64,000 nucleotides of DNA from Flammula alnicola (taxonomy: Eukaryota > Basidiomycota > Agaricomycetes > Agaricales > Strophariaceae): contig JADNRV010000044.1 of assembly GCA_015499995.1 (NCBI GenBank), positions 283,023 through 347,022 of the forward strand, read 5' to 3'. The first letter of the stretch is position 1. Each line of letters begins with the position of its first letter. The translations under genes were made by a program, and so were the position numbers. Below are positions 24,514 to 34,910 of this stretch, piece after piece. The notes below the pieces were generated by a model. That model was given only the letters and a program-made list of their open reading frames with translations, had not been told where the DNA came from and ran no database searches.

Positions 24514-25397
24514 ATGGCAACCCTTGTACGATCGGCCAAGTCGGGCAGTAGCTGGACGAAGAACGAGCTTCTAGCTTTTAATATCTCGGTGGTTCCTGCC
24601 ACTGTCCCTGCATTTTTCGGCCGCACGGAGCTCCCACCAGCGCCTGTTTCTCCAACGATCCTCAACAACCTGGTCATGCCGGATGAGCATCTGCCGAAGA
24701 GTGACCGACAATTCTTTCAGTACCTGAAGGTGGCAGAGGAGGCAACATCTGAAGAATCCGCTGTTGATGACTTTGCTGCATTCATTCTACGCATGTTGGA
24801 TTATGATGACGAAGATCGCCTGATCCGCCTGAGGAAGGAGATTTCATTCTACATGGCGGGGAAGCGCGTTGACGCTAAGGCTGACGTGTGCGTGATGAAC
24901 GATTCGGATTATCTTCTTCTTGTACATGAAGGTAAGGTGAGTTTTCTTTGACCTGAAGATTTAATCTACTGTTCGATGGGCCGACGGCTAACGAACTACG
25001 CAGCGCGGTGAATCGACCGAGGACCCTGAACCACAGCTCATCGCTGAAGCCATCGCCGCCTTTTATCAAAACAACTTTCGCCGTACGCGAGCAGGTCTTC
25101 CAGCCCTGCCGCCTACATTAATGCTGGGCATCACCATGGTTGGGACTGCCCCGATCTTCTATCGCATCCCGGTTTCGACCAAGCTTCTCGATGCCCTTGT
25201 CACTGCGTCCTTCCCTGAGGACGAGACCATTGTCCTAAAGTGCATCCCACCTGTCTGCGCTGTGGAGAGCTACTTCTCTGATGGTATGCGCCCATTGGAC
25301 AATCGGCATATCGTCCTACAATGCTTCGAAGCTTTCAAGGCTTCTATTGTATGTCTCTCTTCGTGCTCTAACACATATATCAATGCAGCTCAGATAG
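24514..25397 (+). CDS. uncharacterised protein with a PD-(D/E)XK nuclease-like motif
   Basis: From the ATG at 24514 (MATLVRSAKSGSSWTKNELL) a three-exon gene is inferred. One intron follows LLVHEGK, and a 41-nt intron lies near the end (25348-25388), after which CTCAGATAG gives the stop. About 265 residues. I recognise the pattern SSWTKNELLAFNI...ESAVDDFAAFILRMLDYD as belonging to an uncharacterised family common in Agaricomycetes (from memory, not searched). The middle reads RKEISFYMAGKRVDAKADVC, then DYLLLVHEGKR, then EPQLIAEAIAAFYQNN. That is an acidic helix, Asp on a strand, E-x-K on the next strand and a Gln-bearing helix, the arrangement of PD-(D/E)XK endonuclease folds. The end (GITMVGTAPIFYRIPV) may form further strands. 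Nuclease activity is an inference from the motif only. Confidence 0.7.
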
Positions 25398-25692
25398 GAC
25401 CTCAGGCATGATTCCGATTTCCGAATAAAAAGAAGGTGGATTTAAACTGTCTATGGCTGACCGAAACATTTGCCAGTAGACTCTGTGTTCAAATTTGATG
25501 TGTTATAGGTTGCTTGATAAGATGACCATTGTTTCTGGCAGAATAAGAATGGAGGACAGAATGAAACGAGTGAAGAGGAAGATGCGAAGGAGTATCCTGG
25601 GTGCCTAGAGTTGGTCCGTGCTCAGAGGGCGAGACATCAACTTTCTCAAGCTTCCTTCCGACTCTAGATATATTTCAAGGAAAAGTCAAGTT

Positions 25693-26976
25693 TCAACTCA
25701 ACGTCTGACGTTCAACGTCACGATCAGCACTGGCATGGACAGGGGATAAGCGCACACAAATGACAGCGATTTTCATTACGACACGTACTTGAGTCGGAGG
25801 ACCCGAGAAAGTGATTCCTGCATGATCCGGCTGAGGCGATAGCGGATACGGATTTTTCATCAGCCGCTTGTATTTCTTCTTGCCCGTCAGTTTGACCACG
25901 CCTCCCACATACTCATAGAGTCTTCCTTCGATGCATGCATGATGCAACTCTGGAGGATTATGCGTATATCTGCCGAAAAAAGCCTTGTAAACTGCTTTCA
26001 AATCCTCCACTTCGTCTCTGCTTTTGCAATTTATAAACCCGTAATCGACAGATATCGAGGCGCCAGGTTGGTGAGGGTCTCCGGCAGAGTCTAGCAGAAT
26101 GAATTGCTTCAGATCCCAGACCGATAGATTGCTGATCGGCGACCTCGCTAAGACGTCCTCGAGAAAAGGGTGCTGGGAAAGGTCATGTCCAAAACCTTTT
26201 GATCTGAAGAGGTCACCTAATTTCGAAGAATCATATGCAACATAGAATTCTTCGAAGGTGGAGGACCGGAGGAGCCCTTTATACAGGACTCCTAGGTCCA
26301 GCTCGGATTCTTCGTCGCATGTACAAAAACCGAACGGTATCCAAAGCTCGTCGTAGGGCCCTGGATGGAGTTGAGAGAGAAGAAGAGCAGACATTCGTAA
26401 GCATTCATGCTTTCGCAATGGCCACGAGGTTGTAATGTTCTTGATTTCAGTCGCTGTCGCCGACGGCGAACCTCCGCTGTAGAGCCAACCCAATCTCACC
26501 ATTTCAGCCACCTTTTCCTCTGCCTCCTCCGGGGCTTCCTGTCCATCTAATACCCACTGGTTCTCCAGAAACCACGGATAATACCCCCCTCGAGAAGCCA
26601 GAGGTATTTTTTCAAATTGGTTTTTAATCTCTTGGATAAGAATTCCGTTGACTCTCCAACGGTGGAGGGTCTTGGCCTTGACACCTTGACGTTCTAGCAA
26701 GCCGATATATAAGCCGAGAAGATTTTTCTGGTTTTCAATCGACCATGCTCGTATAAACCCGTAGTCGACAGTGGTTTGCCCATGGTCTGGAAAGAGATTT
26801 TTGCGGCAAGCAAGTGCCAGATGATCTGCAGTTGTGACCTGTCGCTTCGGATTGCAATCAAATATGTGCTCGACCCAGTGGTATCGTTGGCACTTTTCGC
26901 TGCAGTACCACGCCTGCGAGCAACCCGCGCATCTATTATTTGCCTGCCTTTGACATTTCTCACATGTGCGGCCCAT
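25693..26976 (-). CDS. MYND zinc-finger protein, copy 2
   Basis: Paralogue of the gene at 17840-19054, from the ATG at 26976 (MGRTCEKCQ). The MYND finger is complete (CEKC, CAGC, WYC, CSEKC, H-x3-C). Most of the remaining ~380 residues match copy 1 closely at protein and DNA level, including unchanged stretches such as PGPYDELWIPFGFCTCDEES (one substitution). Copy 2 diverges after ITFSGPP, where the frame runs on for about 34 residues (VRVVMKIAVICVRLSP). This tail may be intron sequence read through, since GTACGT sits at the point of divergence. The similarity continues upstream of the ATG (TGTAACCAGA element and the G-loop motif), so the promoter was duplicated with the gene. Confidence 0.85.
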   Translation of the reverse strand: MGRTCEKCQRQANNRCAGCSQAWYCSEKCQRYHWVEHIFDCNPKRQVTTADHLALACRKNLFPDHGQTTVDYGFIRAWSIENQKNLLGLYIGLLERQGVKAKTLHRWRVNGILIQEIKNQFEKIPLASRGGYYPWFLENQWVLDGQEAPEEAEEKVAEMVRLGWLYSGGSPSATATEIKNITTSWPLRKHECLRMSALLLSQLHPGPYDELWIPFGFCTCDEESELDLGVLYKGLLRSSTFEEFYVAYDSSKLGDLFRSKGFGHDLSQHPFLEDVLARSPISNLSVWDLKQFILLDSAGDPHQPGASISVDYGFINCKSRDEVEDLKAVYKAFFGRYTHNPPELHHACIEGRLYEYVGGVVKLTGKKKYKRLMKNPYPLSPQPDHAGITFSGPPTQVRVVMKIAVICVRLSPVHASADRDVERQTLS

Positions 26977-27771
26977 CGGTACAGCCTAAAATTTGGCTCA
27001 ATATCTGGGAGTACTAAGTATTAACGGTTTTGGACTTTGGAAATAATTTTTTATAATATGTACCTTATGAAGCTTGATGAAGCTGTAACCAGAAGGTGGG
27101 AGGGGAATGAGGAGAAGGGAGTGGCGGTCAAACGATGGTCGCAGAGGAACCGCCATTGGCTTTATAAAGATGGAAGGTTCAAACAAGCTTTCAGTCATGA
27201 GACCTTGACAGGCGTCAGAGTGTCCGTCGACTCGGTCCCTTGACAACACCTACATACATAAGACCTGTACTTGTTGGGGAGCAAATAGATTGTGGCTGCA
27301 CGGGGGTGGTTCTGAAGTACCGATCTGAACTTCGACGCGAGAAACAAGGGACACGCTGGGGTACTTATTGGTAGCATAAAAATTTCACACGACCTTCGGA
27401 GGGGTTTTTTATATTAGTTTTATACACATACTCAGTGAAATTATAATGAACGGAAATATTCTGTTTTTATTTTCAGCAACCAGGTTAAAGAGCAGTGTCG
27501 TATGGCAGCCGGTAGCCAAACCTACTAAGCCTCAATTAAGCCCATAAGTTCCAATTCTGACTCCTTTGAAAGCGAATAATTTTGACAAGGCTATAAACGA
27601 AAAAATAATAATAAAAGGTTCTAAATATCACAAATGCGTCGACGGTCGCCACCAGAGTCGAGGGGTATCAGGGAGAGCACACAAATGCAGGGAGTTCCTC
27701 CTGTGGATAAGCGGCCCTCCATAAATAAGTACCTGATCATTCTCGCAAAAAAACAAAACTAACCTATCACT
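26977..27771. other. intergenic; upstream of MYND copy 2 and downstream of the secreted-protein gene
   Basis: Contains the degenerate copy of the MYND upstream motif near 27269 and an AT-rich stretch near 27590-27630. No gene supported. Confidence 0.4.
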
Positions 27772-28534
27772 TTAATATGAGGCGTAGAATGCGCTCCTGG
27801 CGGCGCTATATGCTGAGCCAACGGATGCAGGCGAGCTGACGGAGTTCCAGTTCGAGCCGCCAACAACAACGGTGTGGCTTCCTACGTCATGACCGGTGAA
27901 TCCAAAGTCGGTGGTCGTAAGCGAGCCATCCTCAGCGAAGAAGTCATTGAAGTGGTCAGTGATGCTCGAGTCGAATCCGACATGGTGTCCCGAAGTGCGA
28001 CGGAGGTCGTGGCTGAAGAGCCCGACGCTTGCATGGAATTGCTCGAACACCACGGTTTGGGTCTCGACTTCGCAAACTTGCTCAGTGATGATCCTAGGAT
28101 GATTTATATACTGTCAGCTTTTTGTTACGTAGCGATGATAGATGACAGACCTCTTGGCCATCTCTTGCAAAACGAGGAGGCGTTGCTGGATGATCTCGAT
28201 AGATTCGGTATGGCAAACAAGTTCCGTGTTCTGTTCGACGACGGTCTGGCTCTCGACAGAGCCGATGAAGTTGTCCGTGCCGTAAAAGTTGTCGAAACCA
28301 CTAAGCGAGGAAAATCCGCCCCAGTTATCGAAGGAGACACCCCCTCGAGCAGCTGAAAGATTAAAGTCCAGAAGTAAAAAAGGAAAAACATCAGCAATTT
28401 AGGACGACAGCGGCAGCATGCACCAGACAGGAAGAATAGTACACACTCAGTCTGTTGAGCTGGACAGGCTTGGCTGCGACTCCTGCAACCAGAGCAGAAG
28501 CGACGATAACAGTCTTGAAAAGTTTGGCAAACAT
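27772..28534 (-). CDS. small secreted protein, conserved in basidiomycetes
   Basis: The ATG at 28534 starts a clear signal peptide (MFAKLFKTVIVASALVAGVA, cleavage likely after VAAKP). After an intron of about 90 nt the mature part reads FDNWGGFSSLSGFDNFYGTD, NFIGSVESQTVVEQNTELVC, HTESIEIIQQRLLVLQEMAK. After a second intron come EQVCEVETQTVVFEQFHASV, LRRTSGHHVGFDSSITDHF, a Gly/Asp/Thr-rich part and SAYSAARSAFYASY before TAA. Two Cys remain in the mature protein. The pattern resembles an uncharacterised secreted family I recall from mushroom genomes. It has no enzyme motif and may be a surface or wall protein. Confidence 0.75.
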
Positions 28535-30425
28535 CTTGATATAAAAGAGTGCTGGGAAGGTTGGGTGAATCAAATAAAAACTAAGAGAAAATAGAGAGTG
28601 GATTGAATATTCAGACAGGAAAGAGTGCAGAGTAAAACAAACCTGCTCGAAAGAGATAACAAAAAAGATTGTTCTGGTGTCGAAGAAAGCAGAAAAGGGC
28701 ACCTGGCCAGGCGACTGAAAGAAGACGAAGAGAAAGAACGAAGGAGGTTGATGAAGGCAGTTGGAAATTGCTACCCATTTTATAGACAAATTTGAACGTC
28801 AAAGGATGGCATGTACCGAAGTATGGGTTCAGTTGGAGGTCTCTGAGTGCTTGTCCCAGTTAGCGGATTATCTTCGTGAACACGTCACAGGTCGCCGCTC
28901 GTCTGTCGGTATCAATATGCCAGCTGCCTCATAGTCGATGCTGCAAGTATAATACGATGGATACGTGATTGTTCTACGATTCTTTCTCTGTGAAGGTTAT
29001 TTTTAGCTATGCACAATCCAGCACATGTAAAGCATGCAAGTTACCTTGACCGTATGGTAAGGAGATCTAAGCAGGCAAAGAGAAAGTAGCGTGCCTGTCA
29101 TGTCTTCCTCTGTGCACAATACACGATCCCTAGAGGAGACCCGCCAATTTCCACGCTTTTGCGCAGAGGTCCTACTGCAGTGCGAGGCCAAAAATAGACC
29201 GAGTTCAACAGCGGGCGCTGGGCTGCTCACTGAGTATCGATCTTGCAGTTTAGACAGCCCAGTGTCAAAAGAGCCAACATTTATCACCGCCAAGTAAAGC
29301 AACCGTATGAGCGGGTTGATGAATTTCATTTTTCAGAGGCAGTAACTGGCATTGGGCGGCAAGGAAATGAGGCAACGACCGGCGGCTTATCAACAAAGGT
29401 ATCGTACGCACCTAAGCTTTGAAGTCTGTCTCGGAATCATCGGAGCAACTCGAGGGAAACTCTGTCAACGGCTACAGGCCTACATCTTATTGCTGACAAT
29501 TGGCATCTGGTTTCCCTCGACCAGGAGCTAGGAGATCCGCCCAGCTGCCACTGAAGTTGCCACACAGTCCCGCAGGACTGGGGTGAAGAGAATAAATAGT
29601 TTGTATTCAATCAAGCTAGTAGGGCCGGATACACAAACGGTGATATAATTCTTTTCGAGGGCGAATGAAAGAGATTAGGAGGAAGAGAGAGAATGCAGTG
29701 AATGAGAAGGAATATATGTACACAGGATAAAAACCATGCCTTGGAAAATAGAAAAAAATGACGAAGAGAGTAGAACCCGGTGAAGTAAAAGGAGGGGGTG
29801 GTCTGAGGAGGGACGTCGTACTAGCCACAACGTGCGTTCGTAGGCGGCAAGCATACTGAATGGTCCGAAAATTCCTAGCCAATATGCAAAAAAAAAAGAG
29901 GAACAAAGATGCCAGAGAACGTATTGATGGGCGGTGGCCGGTTGGAGAGAAGAGAAAAATAAACCAAAGGGAGAATCATATGACAGAAATGAATGGTCGG
30001 CATATCATAGAACAAAAGAGGGCGGAAGGAAGGTGGAAAGCGCAGGCGTCTTTGAAGAGGCAGGAATGATGGATCGGATGGTCAATACAAGCAAGTGGGC
30101 ATTCATGGACATGAAAGAGAGGAAAAAGAATGACAGAATGAATGAAGGATGCAAAATTCATACATATTGGGTGGTTGATTTTACAAAGCACATAACACAG
30201 CAGCCCTTGCACCCTTTCGAAAGGCATCAGATCAAGTGGCTGCAAAGTATGACATAGCGATGGAGGCGGCATGAGACGAGCGTCCGATATCGGGGAATTC
30301 TATGATTTTAAAATGATGGACATGAGTTGGCTTGAACTGATACATAACTTTTGTTCCTCCTGCGCTTGATGAACGTTGAAAAGTTGGGAGAGCCGAATGC
30401 GAACTGAAACCAAGGCTGGATGCAT
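28535..30425. other. long intergenic stretch, nothing recognised
   Basis: About 1.9 kb without a supported gene. Runs of AGAGAGGAAG-type sequence (29670-29700, 29900-30130) produce low-complexity frames on both strands that resemble nothing. The promoter of the secreted-protein gene (28535-28800) has a strong pyrimidine-rich minus strand. Confidence 0.4.
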
Positions 30426-33400
30426 TTAAGTGATCGATTTAAGCTCTTGAACGAGGCGCTACAGCAGATAGGAGTCAGCAAAACGACGAGGATCCAACAA
30501 GCAAACACAAACCTCTGCCTCCTTCAATAACGTCTCTGAATCGAGCACCTCACCCTCAGGCTGAGGGGTGGTGGCAAGCCTGATGCCGTATTCCAGCAGC
30601 TGACGCATATAATATGGGTTGATGACAGTTTCATTCTCTTTCAGGAGCTCCTTAACAGGGGGAGGTGACGCTGCAAAGAATAATCAAGTAAGTAAGTATA
30701 CACGTCGAAATTTTTTCCATGACCCAACAGAACCACTTACGTTCTTGCATCGCCAACCAACCATGGTTCAAAAGATCAGGAATCGTCGCCCTCTCTTTCG
30801 GATTCCTGCACAAACAACTCTTCATGCTCATAATCACATCCTTCCTTACTCTCCGCTTCAGATGATCCAGCTTCTTGGGAGGGTCGACCTGGCCATTGCC
30901 CGGCGTCGAGCTCCGCGGTGCAGGTACGGTGGGTGTCGCGTACTCCGCAAAATCAATGACGTGCGTCAAGTCCGGAATAGCCTTCATCTTCTGGTACACC
31001 GAGAGGTGCTGGAACGGTGGTTGGCCGTAGACCATTTGGTAAAGGATGCAGCCTAATGACCAGACGTCGGACGGCCGACCGACTTTCAGCCGACGCATGC
31101 CGTCAGGTAGCTCGATAGCTTCTGGGCTCATATAATTCACCGTGCCGATCTAGGAAAACCCAGATGAGCGAAAGAGCGACAACAACCAAAGGCAAGCAAA
31201 ACTCGTACCTGATGATCTCGTTGAATATTGGTGGTGTCGTTAGCGATGGCATTCGCAATACCGAAGTCAATCAACTTCAGTTGGCCGCGCACCAACACAA
31301 AGTTGGCGGGTTTCAAATCCGAGTGCACAATCTTCTCCTCATGAATGACATGCACTGCTTGCAGCATCTAATAGAGAAGAGCCAGAAAGGATCAGAAACC
31401 ATGCAATGATACACGCAAATTGAAAAAGATGCACCTGCTGCCAGTAATACGCCACCCAAACCATGTTAACCGGCTCCTTCATCTGTTCCTGCAACAGCCT
31501 CGCCAAATCAATCTCTCCACACTCCATGACGAGCAACAAGTGGCCTTTGCTGCCACCAGGACCCGGCTTGACTTCGCTGTCGATCAGCCGTATTATCCGA
31601 CTGTTACCCTCCAGCCGCTTCAGCAATGCAATCTCGTTCATGTATCCGCTCATTGTCTCCGCGTCCGTCTTGTCCAACGAGACTCGCTTGATAGCGTACA
31701 GCTCATTCGCATGGTTGAGCACTCGGAAGACACGCGATGAGCCGCCCTTCCCGATCATGTCTAGCCGCGCGTAAGCCTTCTTGTTTACCTATCAAAAATT
31801 CAAGTTAGATCGAATAAATCGATAAGAAACAACAACAAAAATACTTACCACAATATGACGGTTGAGCTGGGCCGGAGGAGGCGCAGCTAGGGCAGGGGTT
31901 GGCAACGACGGCGCCGACTGCGAGTACTGTTGTTGCGACGCATGCTGCAACGACAAATGCGATTGATGGCCCCTCCGCTCGCGTTCTCGGTCTCTCTCTC
32001 GTTCCCGTTCTCTTTCCCTCTCGCGCTCCCTGTCTCTATCCCTGTCTCTTTCCCGTTCTCGCTCTCCAGCACTAGCAGCACCTCCGTAATCATAATCATC
32101 CTCCCTATCCGCACCAGCACCGGTGCCAGCCCAAGTCTTGCCCACAGAATTAGACGGAGCGTTCGCGTCTCGCATCATGCCACTCGTCGTAGGAGGCTGG
32201 GGTGCCGTCGGACTTCGACGATGCTTCGCCACTTCTTTACCAGCGGTCGCTGGTGAGAGCCGCCCCCTGGCTGCTGGAGGAGAGGCCCGTCCTTTAGCCG
32301 TAGGAGGCGATACACGGCCCTTCGACGCTCCTCCGGGTGGTGAAGTTCGCACCTGCAGACGAGACGACGCCAAGGGTGGCGAAGCCCTGTGTGCGTCTAC
32401 AACGGTAGGAGATCCTATCGAGGTGGCAGATGTCGGAGGAACAACATTGCGAAGCGTGTCTGAATCCCGACGTCTGTGTCCATATGCTGCCCTCGACGAT
32501 TGTAAGTGCTGATTATGCGTTGGCGATGGAGACTGTCGCGATTGTTGGAAATGGCTCTCGTGTTCTCGGCCTAGAAATAACGAAGTTCAATAAGCAAAAA
32601 ATCTGCCATTACGAGGGAGTACTTACGGTCTGATTCGTCTTGTGTGCGATATTCTATTTTATTGGAGGGATCAATTCAGATGAACATTCAAACCGATGAA
32701 ATAATTCACTTTTATACTCGGCTCGTGCCTCCAAGTCCTGCCTTTCTCGTTCTTGCTGGGTAACTCTTCGAGGTCCGGCAACATGATCACCATTTAGACC
32801 TATTAATTAAGTTAATCAGTTATTGTTTGTTAAAATTCCAAGCATGTCTTACCAAGGCTTGTGCCGGGTCGCGAACCTGAGTTCTGATACTGCTGTTGTA
32901 GTTGCAGCTGGTATTCATCGTTATCTACAAGAAAGTTTAAGCAACGCATTTGTACGAAAGAAGATCATGGCAACTTACTTAAAGCATCGCTTAAGCTCGC
33001 CGACCTCCTCGGCCGCGTGGTGCCCGATAGTGATAGCGCTGTCGAACCGGAAAGAGCTGCATTCACGTTGATGCTTAAAGTACCTGCCCTTGAACGTGAA
33101 CCTGAAGGGATAGACGATGGCAGTGGCACCATAGCAGGCTCAACGGCGCCCGCAGGTTCATCTTCCGGCTCGGTATCCTCACCACCAGTCGGTCCAGTAA
33201 TGGGCGAGTAACGGCCACCAGCATTCTCGTTCTCCCTCGTTTCGACTTCCGAGATCCGGTCGAAATTAGCCGCGGCTGCTGAACTGCCATATTTAGAGGC
33301 AGAAGTCGATTTCATGATGCGTCCAGCACGATTGGGACCGGGCAGGATTTGACGAGCATGAACGGCACGCTGGGGCAGAGGCACTTCAGCAAGTGGTCGG

Positions 33401-34149
33401 CCATTCGCGCTGCTGGCACCATTGGCGAGATAGGCCGCCCGTGCGGGAGGTAACCGTGTCGAGGCTGCAGAAACTGATCGCGTTACCAGCGGTGGCGAGC
33501 CTCGCTGCTTTGTCGCGACTGAGGCTGCTTGCATATAAGGATGTTCATCGGATTCGCTGATGTTCTCCTTTTCCTCTTGCAGTGCGTAGGCGTTGGCACT
33601 GGAATCAAGGGCCTGCCTGGCTCTGGAAGCACCCATGGAATCATGTCTTTCACGGGCATCTTCCATCGTGACACGGCGTGGCATAACACGGGGTTTCGAG
33701 AGAGATGATGCTGTGGGTGCTAGATATGATGGGGTCATTGAAATTACAGGGCCAGACGCGACCCGTTGGAACGACCTTGCGGGCTTGTCATTCTGTGCTA
33801 TGGTCGAGGTGCCTACTCCAGTGCCCGAGAGAACTGGAAACGCGCTTTCTGACCTGGATAGTGAGATTCTCGCGACGGGTGACGCGAGTAAATCTGGCGA
33901 GGGTGGCTTGAGGCCTGGAGGGTCCGGCTGAAGTGCCTCTTGCGGTGTAGGCGGCGACGAGTGGTTGGATTTTGAGGACGAGCCTTTCGAGAGGCGCACG
34001 AAATTGCCTTCCTTGTCGAATATGTAGTCGAAGGAGAGGTCGTCGATGATTGAGGAATCATCCGAGTTGGGGGTCGTTGACTTTGGCTGGGACAAAGCGC
34101 GGCGGTCGTCGGGAGTTCTTGGAGGGGACGTGGATGGACTTGTAGACAT
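30426..34149 (-). CDS. MPS1: Mps1/TTK-type dual-specificity protein kinase
   Basis: Spindle-assembly-checkpoint and spindle-pole-duplication kinase that acts at kinetochores. From the ATG at 34149 ([19 protein letters not shown]) a disordered, Ser/Pro-rich N-terminal half of more than 600 residues leads to the kinase domain. Kinase landmarks: glycine loop [14 protein letters not shown]-type lysine in LYAIKRVSL, catalytic loop [16 protein letters not shown] in place of DFG-x, the activation segment ending [30 protein letters not shown], and [31 protein letters not shown] and the Met after TVNY are typical of Mps1/TTK. Near 31990-32070 there is a long run of alternating Arg with Glu or Asp. A 27-nt micro-exon (about 32630-32656) is inferred. 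After the kinase domain a short tail with [13 protein letters not shown] ends VQELKSIT at TAA 30426-30428. Confidence 0.92.
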
Positions 34150-34910
34150 TGTTGAGAAGAGATGAAGAACGAAAGAGACAGCGACGAAAGCAAAGAGGAC
34201 AGCGGGCAGACAAAGCAAATGAAAAAAAGAAATCTCAAACGCCGAATATCAACTCGTGCGCACCAAGTTCAACCACATGCAACCGCGTCCCCAGCCACCT
34301 TTCCAAATGCGGAGGTCGGCACTTTCCGACTGCCAGGAAATGGGCGACTTATCTTCGGGGTCCTGCCTCATGCCCCTCAACACGATCACGAGATCCATAC
34401 ACGTCCATGCACGCCACCCGGTGTTCCTCGGCACCTGTCTCCTCGTCTCACTTTCCATGCACCCCCATCTTCCCAGGAATCTTGAGTTCAACATAGAACC
34501 GCGTGTTGGTTAGACGCGTCGACGCGTCAAAAGTCACCATGGACTCTTCACAAATCTAACTTGACAGGCTCGGGCCCAACTTGGCTCCGATTTGGCCCTG
34601 GCCAAGACGATGTGACATTGTCAATGTCAAAGAACTCCCTCAAGATCTTTAGCTTCATATTGGACGGAGACCACTAGGCAGCCTGCCCGAATATATTCTT
34701 TCCGCCTGTCGCACAGCAGAGATGACATGAACGGAAAGTAAGCCACTGGGCTAAGCCTCCACATATAACTTTGCATGTATTATAAAATCTGCGATCAACT
34801 GCCAGACTCCAAAATATCCGACGGAGGTGCTGCGCCGATAACCAAGAAGAAACCAAAAAGAAGATCCAGAATAAATACTTATCACAGCTACACGCTCCAT
34901 ATCGTATAAT
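34150..34910. other. intergenic
   Basis: Upstream of MPS1 and downstream of the nitronate monooxygenase. A low-complexity AG-rich leader (34150-34240) precedes MPS1 on its coding strand. No gene supported. Confidence 0.4.

Noticed and set aside
29616..30272. Low-complexity frames on both strands in the AG-rich stretch
   Set aside because: Purine/pyrimidine bias keeps stops away. No motif, signal or splice evidence.
34150..34218. Upstream in-frame extension of MPS1 resembling a signal peptide (LPAVLFAFVAVSFVLHLF)
   Set aside because: No ATG opens it, and a secreted kinase makes no sense. It is taken as the 5' leader.
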